Shown: positions 1 through 4,821 of the stretch, piece after piece
Layout: every line of letters starts with the position of its first letter
How positions within the stretch are numbered: position 1 is the first letter of the stretch
NCBI GenBank assembly: GCA_947097635.1
Contig: CAMURW010000103.1
Location: forward strand, 1 to 5,938
Source: an uncultured Bacteroidales bacterium
GTDB lineage: Bacteria > Bacteroidota > Bacteroidia > Bacteroidales > P3
DNA length: 5,938 nucleotides
Direction: 5' to 3'
Made by a program: the position numbers and the translations under genes
Notes under the pieces: model-generated
Seen by the model: only the letters and a program-made list of their open reading frames with translations
What the model was told of the DNA's origin: nothing
Database searches by the model: none

Positions 1-1
1 G

Positions 2-37
2 GACATCACCGACATCCCTGACTCTGGTCACCTTTAA
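2..37 (+). CDS. Possible C-terminal tail of an upstream gene (partial)
   Basis: Reading frame 2 is open from the window edge and encodes DITDIPDSGHL before a TAA at 35-37. The composition changes from GC-rich to strongly AT-rich just at this stop, as expected at a gene end. The obvious candidate for a gene here is the N-terminal (TPP-binding) half of the split transketolase, but eleven residues are too few to recognise any family. The stretch could also be non-coding, or the 5' edge of a leftward gene, since the minus strand has an ATG at 15-13. Confidence is low. Confidence 0.25.
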   Translation, partial: DITDIPDSGHL

Positions 38-145
38 TAATTTACAAAGAAAAAGCATGAAGGCACTCTTACAATCAGGTGGATAAAACCTGCCTCAAAT
101 AGAATGTAAAGAAAGTCAAATAAAATATTAATTGATAAAAGAACG

Positions 146-180
146 CCCCTAAAACCAACTCCTTTCCAGGGGTTGGGGGG
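146..180 (+). repeat. GC-rich imperfect hairpin just before the transketolase start
   Basis: In an otherwise AT-rich gap, CCAACTCC (155-162) pairs with GGGGTTGG (169-176) over 8 bp with one G-U pair and a 6-base loop, TTTCCA. An outer CCCC (146-149) can pair with GGGG (177-180) across an asymmetric TAAAA bulge. The 3' side ends only 9 bases before the ATG at 190, so the folded RNA would lie inside the ribosome footprint. There is no poly-T tract after it, so it does not look like an ordinary terminator. The C-rich/G-rich form resembles short interspersed palindromic elements common between Bacteroidota genes. That resemblance is from memory and no second copy lies in this window. Confidence 0.55.
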
Positions 181-189
181 CCGATAAAG

Positions 190-1140
190 ATGGAATACAT
201 AAATACAGGATCCAAAGAATTACGTGCCGGTATGGGCGAAGGTTTGGTGGAAGCTGGCAAGCAGAATGATAACATCGTGGCACTGAGCGCCGACGTGTTC
301 GGCAGCGTCAAGATGAGCGACTTCAAGCAGACTTTCCCCGATCGCTCCATCCAGTGCGGCATTGCCGAAGCCAATATGATAGGCATTGCTGCCGGTCTCT
401 CGCTATGTGGCAAAATACCTTTCGTGGGTGGCTTCGCCGAGTTCGTCACAGGGCGTGTCTACGACCAGATACGTCAGGTGGTTGCCTATAGCAACAAGAA
501 TGTGAAAATCTGCGGCAGCCATGCCGGCATCAGCCTTGGCGAGGACGGTGCCACGCATCAGACGATGGAAGACATCGGGTTGATGAAAGCACTGCCCCAC
601 ATGGCTGTGCTGGTGCCTTGCGACTTCAACCAGGCTAAGAAGGCCACACTGGCAGCTGCCCAGATGGTAGGTCCCGTGTATCTGCGTCTGGGACGTAGCA
701 AGATGCCCAATTTCACCCCTGAAGATATGCCTTTTGAGATTGGCAAGGCACAGGTGCTGGTGGAAGGCAGGGATGTCAGCCTCTTCGCCTGTGGACATCT
801 GGTGTGGGAAGCTTTGGAAGCTGCCAAGGCGCTGGAAAAGGTGGGCATCAGCGCAGAGGTTATCAACATCCACACCATCAAGCCGCTGGAGAAAACAGCC
901 GTCATTGCCAGTGCCAAAAAGACGGGAGCCGTGGTGAGCTGCGAGGAACATCTCTTCAACAACGGCCTGGGCGACAGCGTAGCGCAAGTGCTGGCCATAA
1001 ACTGCCCCACGCCCATGGAGTATGTAGCCGTGGACGACAAATTCGGCGAAAGCGGCACTCCGGACGAGATGCTGACCAACTACGGTCTCCGCGCCAAGAA
1101 CATCGTGGCGAAGGTTCATCAAGTGCTGCTTCGTAAATAA
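190..1140 (+). CDS. Transketolase, C-terminal subunit (split transketolase)
   Basis: This 316-residue protein matches the stand-alone C-terminal half of transketolase, which normally works with a separate N-terminal TPP-binding subunit. Together they move two-carbon ketol units between sugar phosphates in the cytoplasmic non-oxidative pentose phosphate pathway. The pyrimidine-binding domain spans about residues 5-165. It contains CGIAEANMIGIAAGL, whose Glu60 is the expected cofactor-activating glutamate, followed by GSHAGISLGEDGATHQ (109-124) and MEDI. The transketolase C-terminal domain follows from about 185 to 310, with VINIHTIKPLE and EEHLFNNGLG typical of the 1-deoxyxylulose 5-phosphate synthase/transketolase superfamily. 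Length is normal for the subunit. The ATG at 190 gives the usual short N-terminus; no clear Shine-Dalgarno sequence is present and a hairpin ends 9 bases upstream. The N-terminal partner is not in the window. A 1-deoxyxylulose 5-phosphate synthase is unlikely, because that enzyme is a single chain of about 600 residues. Confidence 0.93.
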   Translation: MEYINTGSKELRAGMGEGLVEAGKQNDNIVALSADVFGSVKMSDFKQTFPDRSIQCGIAEANMIGIAAGLSLCGKIPFVGGFAEFVTGRVYDQIRQVVAYSNKNVKICGSHAGISLGEDGATHQTMEDIGLMKALPHMAVLVPCDFNQAKKATLAAAQMVGPVYLRLGRSKMPNFTPEDMPFEIGKAQVLVEGRDVSLFACGHLVWEALEAAKALEKVGISAEVINIHTIKPLEKTAVIASAKKTGAVVSCEEHLFNNGLGDSVAQVLAINCPTPMEYVAVDDKFGESGTPDEMLTNYGLRAKNIVAKVHQVLLRK

Positions 1141-1141
1141 T

Positions 1142-1729
1142 ATGCGCAGCATCGCTATCTTTTGTGGCTCTCACCTTAGCCATAACCCGCATTTTGCAGA
1201 GGCGGCGGCCGAGGTGGGATGTCTTGTGGCCTTGCGTGGCGATAGGTTCGTGTATGGCGGTAGCAACTGGGGCTACATGGGTGTCTCCAGCAGCGCCGCC
1301 TTGAGGGAGGGCGGCTATGTGATAGGTGTCATCCCCAGCATCTTCAGCCAGGAGGTGATAGCCTCGCAGGCGGTCTCCGAGCTCATTGTGGTGAAAGATA
1401 TGGCGGAACGCAAGCAGCGTATCGCGGAACTGGCCGATGCCTACATAGCATTGCCAGGCGGTGTGGGTACTCTGGATGAAGTGACGGAGATGCTGACGAA
1501 CAACCAGTTGGGCTTCGGCTGTAAGCCCGTGGGGCTGCTGAACGTGGATGGTTTCTATAATCCTTTCTTGCAGCAGTTGCAGGTGATGTTGGACGCAGGT
1601 CTGTTGCGCCAAAGCAACTTCGCCACCGTACTCAGTGCTGCCACCCCATCCGCGCTGCTCGATGCCATAGACCATTTCACGCCACCCGACGACAGCGAGT
1701 GGCTGGAGAAAGTAAGGGCAAAGATGTAA
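1142..1729 (+). CDS. LOG family protein (TIGR00730), nucleoside 5'-monophosphate phosphoribohydrolase
   Basis: This 195-residue Rossmann-fold protein belongs to the LOG (LONELY GUY) family. Characterised members cleave the N-glycosidic bond of cytokinin riboside 5'-monophosphate, or of AMP-like nucleotides, to free base and ribose 5-phosphate. Visible family signatures are the N-terminal strand with FCGS (7-10), the phosphate loop GGSNWGYMG (39-47), MAERKQRI (87-94) with the conserved Arg-Lys, and PGGVGTLDE (105-113), whose Glu113 is part of the catalytic set. The conserved QLGFGCKPVGLLN follows. Length fits the short type I members. The ATG lies one base after the transketolase stop (TAATATG), so the two are almost certainly cotranscribed and probably translationally coupled. 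The true substrate is not evident; bacterial members are often mislabelled lysine decarboxylases. A terminator starts about 26 bases after the stop. Confidence 0.9.
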   Translation: MRSIAIFCGSHLSHNPHFAEAAAEVGCLVALRGDRFVYGGSNWGYMGVSSSAALREGGYVIGVIPSIFSQEVIASQAVSELIVVKDMAERKQRIAELADAYIALPGGVGTLDEVTEMLTNNQLGFGCKPVGLLNVDGFYNPFLQQLQVMLDAGLLRQSNFATVLSAATPSALLDAIDHFTPPDDSEWLEKVRAKM

Positions 1730-1752
1730 TAGGAAAAGAGAGAAACATAATG

Positions 1753-1792
1753 AAAAAGGAGAAACCTCGTCAGAGATTTCTCCTTGTTTTTT
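1753..1792. terminator. Intrinsic terminator shared by convergent genes
   Basis: AAGGAGAAA (1756-1764) pairs perfectly with TTTCTCCTT (1777-1785). The stem extends past one C/A mismatch by CTC/GAG around a GTCA loop. On the plus strand it is followed by G and six T (1787-1792). On the minus strand the stem runs out into a five-T tract. It sits 26 bases after the LOG gene stop and 22 bases after the rpmF stop, so it should end both transcripts. Confidence 0.88.
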
Positions 1793-1807
1793 GAACTGAG
1801 CAGTTGC

Positions 1808-1993
1808 TTAGGCTTCGGTGTTTTTCTCGATGGCCAGTTTTCCGCGGTAGTAACCGCACTCGGGGCATACATGGTGCATCATCACAGGTGCGCCGCAATT
1901 GCTGCACGTGGTTAGCTGGGGTGTATCCAAGCCGTCATGCGTTCTTCTTTTTGCCGTTCTCGTTTTCGAGAATCTGTGTTTTGGATGTGGCAT
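1808..1993 (-). CDS. rpmF: 50S ribosomal protein L32
   Basis: This 61-residue protein has the full L32 pattern: an N-terminal MPHPKHRFSKTRTAKRRTHD that is highly basic, and a C-terminal CGYYRGKLAIEK. It is the zinc-ribbon (C+) form, with CSNC (Cys30, Cys33) and CPEC (Cys43, Cys46) able to hold one zinc ion. L32 is a small late-assembling protein of the large ribosomal subunit. It lies 19 bases after the DUF177/YceD gene, an arrangement conserved across bacteria. Its leader is almost pure A/T, without a clear Shine-Dalgarno sequence, as usual in Bacteroidota. The gene ends at the shared terminator. The fatty-acid or phospholipid gene (fabH or plsX) that often follows rpmF is absent here. Confidence 0.97.
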   Translation of the reverse strand: MPHPKHRFSKTRTAKRRTHDGLDTPQLTTCSNCGAPVMMHHVCPECGYYRGKLAIEKNTEA

Positions 1994-2012
1994 AACTTAT
2001 TATTTTTTTTAT

Positions 2013-2597
2013 TTATTTTCTTTCTTTTAGGGCTTTCAAGGCGTCCCAGCGAGGGTCTGTTTCGCCACTGACCTTGTCGGCATCCCCGTCGCGGGACACA
2101 TCATCATCGTCTTCGTTGCCCATTTCCACGTCTGCGCTGCCAGTGATGTATAGCAGCATCTTGGGGTCGCAGGTGTGGGCACCGTGTTCGTCATCGGGAT
2201 GTACGCATTGCAGGGGCAGGCTCACTGCTACCATTTCGTAGAACTGTTGCGCTAGATCCAGCTTGTAGGCGTTAGTGGGCAGCACTATCTCATCGTCACT
2301 CTTGCTGACTGCCGTTTCGCTGCTGAACTTCACGTTCACTGTTTCTTCACCCCCCACATTAATGGTGAGAGGTGCCAGGCATCGGTCGCAAACTGATTCC
2401 ACGTTTCCAGAGAATGAGAGAAAAAGTATCATCAGGTGTTCTGTTTTCTCCATTTTCACATGGAAAACGACGACTCCGTTTAATAATTTCTCGTTGCCGT
2501 AAGGCTCGAAAAAAGATTTATCTAACTCAAAGTCGAAGTTATAAACGCCTGGTTTTAAGTCGATGAACTCTATTTCAGTGTTGCACTTACGCTCCAT
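2013..2597 (-). CDS. yceD: DUF177/YceD family protein (23S rRNA accumulation)
   Basis: The protein (194 residues from the chosen ATG) matches the DUF177/YceD family. Its members are needed for normal 23S rRNA accumulation or large-subunit maturation and are encoded next to rpmF. Visible features are the N-terminal LKPGVYNFDFELDKSFF, the central VCDRCLAPL with a CxxC pair, a second cysteine pair in CVHPDDEHGAHTC, a very acidic stretch (EDDDD and on), and the C-terminal DPRWDALKALKE signature. The four cysteines could hold a metal ion; that is inference. The frame is also open to a GTG at 2603. I prefer the ATG at 2597 because the promoter just upstream puts the probable transcription start near 2614, which leaves only about 11 bases before the GTG. 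The gene forms an operon with rpmF. Confidence 0.88.
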   Translation of the reverse strand: MERKCNTEIEFIDLKPGVYNFDFELDKSFFEPYGNEKLLNGVVVFHVKMEKTEHLMILFLSFSGNVESVCDRCLAPLTINVGGEETVNVKFSSETAVSKSDDEIVLPTNAYKLDLAQQFYEMVAVSLPLQCVHPDDEHGAHTCDPKMLLYITGSADVEMGNEDDDDVSRDGDADKVSGETDPRWDALKALKERK

Positions 2598-2619
2598 TTG
2601 CACGGTCCGAATGAGTTTG

Positions 2620-2652
2620 CAAAGATACTAACATTTTTTTATGTGGCAAAAA
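2620..2652 (-). promoter_or_regulatory. Bacteroidetes-type promoter for yceD-rpmF
   Basis: Read on the minus strand, TTTTTG (2652-2647) is followed after 19 bases by TATCTTTG (2627-2620). This matches the Bacteroidota primary sigma factor consensus of TTG, 19-21 bases, TAnnTTTG. Transcription should begin near 2614, giving a short leader of about 17 bases to the ATG at 2597. The upstream box lies only 15 bases past the stop of the DUF4159 gene, so the ribosomal pair has its own start despite being codirectional with that gene. The flanks are rich in A and T runs. Confidence 0.8.
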
Positions 2653-2667
2653 TTTTTTTCAAAATTG

Positions 2668-3315
2668 TTAATAGGAGAAGACGTACTGCAGTATGTTCTC
2701 TCCCATTTTCAGTGCTCTCACCCGCGTGATCTGCGAGTCGCCATGCACATCCTGGTCTTCCCAGCCGTCTCCTAGGTCGCATTCCCAACTGAAGAAGCAT
2801 ACCAGCCTGCCTTCCCATATCAGTCCGTAGCCTTTGGGGGATAGGTTGTCGTGCTCATGTATTTTGGGCAGTCCGTTGGGAAAGTCGTATTTCTGGTGGT
2901 AAATGGGGTGCGAGAAGGGCAATTCCACAAACTCCAGTTCGGGGAACACCAGTTTCATCTGTGGCATCACGAATTCCTTCAGCCCATAGTTGTCGTCGAT
3001 ATGCAGAAATCCGCCGCCGATGAGGTATTTGCGTAAGTTGTCGGCCTCCTGCTGCGTGAAATGTACGTTGCCGTGTCCTGTCATGTGTACGAAAGGGTAG
3101 TTGAACAGCTCGCTGCTGCCCACGTCCACAGTGGCGTATTGGGGCTCTAGGTTCATCATTTGGTCTCGGTTGCAGAAGGCGATGAGATTGGTCAGCGACG
3201 TGGGGTTGGCGTACCAGTCGCCTCCGCCGCCATATTTTAGCAGTGCTATCTGCGTCTTTTGCGCTGTGGCGGACAATGATGTTAGCAGTAACAGCGCCAG
3301 CAGGATCCTTTTCAT
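2668..3315 (-). CDS. Exported DUF4159 domain protein
   Basis: This 215-residue protein starts with a clear signal peptide (MKRILLALLLLTSLSATA, cleavage expected after Ala18, before Gln19), so it is exported, probably to the periplasm. The rest is a single DUF4159 domain. It has the hallmark GGGGDWYANP near residues 29-38, FVHMTGHGNVHFT (75-87), LRKYLIGGGFLHIDDNYG (94-111), SHPIY (135-139) and a CDLGDGWED segment (179-187). The domain is thought to have a class I glutamine-amidotransferase-like fold, but I see no clear nucleophile-elbow cysteine, and its biochemical role is unknown to me. It follows the alpha/beta hydrolase gene by 39 bases on the same strand without an obvious terminator between, so cotranscription is likely. 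No good promoter match is visible in that gap. Confidence 0.85.
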   Translation of the reverse strand: MKRILLALLLLTSLSATAQKTQIALLKYGGGGDWYANPTSLTNLIAFCNRDQMMNLEPQYATVDVGSSELFNYPFVHMTGHGNVHFTQQEADNLRKYLIGGGFLHIDDNYGLKEFVMPQMKLVFPELEFVELPFSHPIYHQKYDFPNGLPKIHEHDNLSPKGYGLIWEGRLVCFFSWECDLGDGWEDQDVHGDSQITRVRALKMGENILQYVFSY

Positions 3316-3332
3316 TAATAAATTATATTAAT
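3314..3332 (-). repeat. AT-only inverted repeat overlapping the DUF4159 start codon
   Basis: ATTAATA (3314-3320) and TATTAAT (3326-3332) are perfect inverted arms of 7 bp around AATTA. On the minus strand the inner arm includes the first two bases of the start codon. As RNA this is a weak hairpin. It could slightly mask the start or be an operator-like palindrome, but AT-rich leaders produce such palindromes easily. Confidence 0.3.
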
Positions 3333-3354
3333 ACATGACAGGGGGGCTCGTGAC

Positions 3355-4713
3355 TCATTTGCCTACTATCTGTTGCCCTTGTATGAAAGCTGCCATGTCC
3401 AGCACTACTTGCAGGTCTATGGTGGTCTCTATGATGCCATATTCCGAGGGAAGTCCTGTGGTGCAGGGTTGGAAAAGGTGGTTGTGGTCGTGATACACTC
3501 GTACGGTGGCAGTCTTGTTGCCCAGATACCGTTTCATAGCTTTCAGGTTGGGTGCCGGCAGCACTTGGCAGTCCTTGTCGCCTTGCAGCACCAGAGTGGG
3601 TATGCCGTTTCGTCTCATCTGCTTCAGTAGCGGCTTGGGGTCGCATTGTGTGAAGTAGTTCAGCCAGCGGGCGTTCATGCTGTTGGACTTTTGGTATAGT
3701 GCCTCGTTCTGCTTGATGGCATTGGCAATGGTTGCCTTGTCGGCATCTTGTCTCTTCAGAAGGTAGCGCAGCTGCGTGGTCAGTATCTCTTTGCCGCTGA
3801 TGCCAGGCGCTGCCATCAGTATGACGAAGTCCACTTCCTGTTGCGCTGCCAGCATCTCGGCAATCATGCCGCCTTCGCTGTGTCCTATGATGCCTATTTT
3901 GTCGGTGTCCACTTCCGGCAGGCTCTTCAATAGTGCCAGGGCGCAGCGTGCGTCGTCGGCAAAGTCGGCGGTGGTGCCGGCGTATAGATTGGTGTCGTTG
4001 CTGCCGTAGCCCCTGTCGTCATAGCGCATCACAATGATGCCTTTTCTGGTCAGTTGGTCTGCTATGATGGCGAAAGGCTTGTGGGCAAAGATGGTTTCGT
4101 CCCTGTCCTGGCAGCCGCTGCCGCTCACCAGCACCACGGCGGGATGCTTGATGGCGCTGCCGGGGTTGGTGTTGCCGCTGAGTAGGTTGCGCTGCGGGCG
4201 TTGCCGTGCTTGCTCCATGATCATCGTGTCCTTGGGCAGGGTGATGGTGGCGTGGAACAGGTAAGGGCTTTCGGGGTTGCGGAATGTCACTTCTCTGGTG
4301 TGATAGGGGTAGGGGGGATGCGGTGTCTGAGGACGATGGTAGGGCGAGTTGCCATGATAGCGCTCCATCTGCACTGGAAACACCCTGAAGTTCTGCAGGA
4401 ACTTTCCCGTCAACGTTTCGTGTTTTTCGTCGAAACGTCCTGTAAGCGTAGCACCTAGGCTTTTTATCTTCAACTTTATACTATCGCCCGTGAGGACGGC
4501 CTTAGTGACGGGAAACCATTCTTCCGTCTGGTCTGGCGAGCCCAGCCAGTAGTGCACGGTGTCGTAGTTTGTCACTTGTTGCAGTGTAAGCATCAGGCTG
4601 GCGTTGCTGTCCAGGAAGATGCGGCCGGCAAAGCGTGTGGTGTCCTGTGCCATGGCTGCGAGGCATCCCAGTGCCATTGTTAGCAGGAAAGAAGATATTT
4701 TGCTATGTGTCAT
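3355..4713 (-). CDS. Exported alpha/beta hydrolase (serine esterase/peptidase-like) with N-terminal beta domain
   Basis: The protein is 452 residues from the ATG at 4713. That start is chosen over an in-frame one 14 codons upstream because it places a normal signal peptide first (MTHSKISSFLLTMALGCLAAMA, cleavage before Gln23). Residues about 25-118 form a beta-rich domain carrying SPDQ, typical of the accessory domain in this hydrolase group. The linker RPQTPHPPYPYHTREVTF leads to the hydrolase fold. There the oxyanion region is SGSGCQDRDE (197-206), then RYDDRGYG, and the nucleophile elbow GHSEGG with Ser279. The likely acid is Asp381 in QGDKDCQV and the likely base His412 in HDHNHLF. All three triad members are present, so the enzyme should be active on an ester or amide; the substrate cannot be told. 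Oddities are Cys where relatives usually have Pro in the oxyanion motif, and a hydrophilic insert at about 162-190. A one-mismatch -7 box (TATTATTG, 4752-4745) precedes it. Confidence 0.9.
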   Translation of the reverse strand: MTHSKISSFLLTMALGCLAAMAQDTTRFAGRIFLDSNASLMLTLQQVTNYDTVHYWLGSPDQTEEWFPVTKAVLTGDSIKLKIKSLGATLTGRFDEKHETLTGKFLQNFRVFPVQMERYHGNSPYHRPQTPHPPYPYHTREVTFRNPESPYLFHATITLPKDTMIMEQARQRPQRNLLSGNTNPGSAIKHPAVVLVSGSGCQDRDETIFAHKPFAIIADQLTRKGIIVMRYDDRGYGSNDTNLYAGTTADFADDARCALALLKSLPEVDTDKIGIIGHSEGGMIAEMLAAQQEVDFVILMAAPGISGKEILTTQLRYLLKRQDADKATIANAIKQNEALYQKSNSMNARWLNYFTQCDPKPLLKQMRRNGIPTLVLQGDKDCQVLPAPNLKAMKRYLGNKTATVRVYHDHNHLFQPCTTGLPSEYGIIETTIDLQVVLDMAAFIQGQQIVGK

Positions 4714-4744
4714 GCGCTTGTTGATGTTCCGAAAGGGTGTCGTC

Positions 4745-4796
4745 CAATAATACAACTCGCCGATGCACGGCAGAGCAAGCAGGTGCCTCGGCGAGT
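4745..4796 (-). terminator. Terminator-like hairpin after the S46 peptidase gene
   Basis: ACTCGCCGA and TCGGCGAGT (4755-4763 and 4788-4796) form a perfect 9 bp GC-rich stem. Past one mismatch it continues with GCAC/GTGC, leaving a 14-base loop. On the minus strand it is followed by TTGTATTATT, which is U-rich but interrupted. It lies about 25 bases after the peptidase stop and 42 bases before the hydrolase start. It may therefore end, or partly end, the peptidase transcript. An RNA-stability or attenuation role is an alternative. Confidence 0.5.
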
Positions 4797-4821
4797 ACTG
4801 TGCTAAGGTTCGGGATACGTC

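Noticed and set aside
57..86. Nine-codon mini-frame (MKALLQSGG) before the transketolase gene
   Set aside because: There is no ribosome binding signal, no run of regulatory codons and no attenuator pair nearby. Chance frames of this size are expected.
169..180. Possible G-quadruplex from two adjacent G runs
   Set aside because: Only two runs are present, enough at most for a weak two-layer structure. The same bases pair better in the hairpin.
75..449. Minus-strand open frame (124 aa) covering the leader and transketolase start
   Set aside because: It overlaps the conserved N-terminus of the transketolase subunit and has no recognisable motif. Its last part is low-complexity from the AT-rich gap.
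403..1152. Long minus-strand open frame (249 aa) antisense to the transketolase subunit
   Set aside because: Its translation is rich in His and Cys without any family motif, and the plus-strand frame has full transketolase signatures. It is a shadow frame of a GC-rich gene.
956..1675. Minus-strand open frame (239 aa) spanning the transketolase-LOG junction
   Set aside because: It overlaps two well-supported genes, shows no domain pattern and would run through their junction. A shadow frame explains it.
2628..2667. Possible terminator for the DUF4159 gene in the A/T runs after its stop
   Set aside because: Only weak AT pairings are visible (for example ACAT/ATGT around six A). The stretch is better explained as promoter spacer and upstream element.
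4714..4755. Fourteen-residue N-terminal extension of the alpha/beta hydrolase
   Set aside because: It would bury the signal peptide behind a polar segment and overlap the terminator-like hairpin. The ATG at 4713 gives a normal exported precursor.
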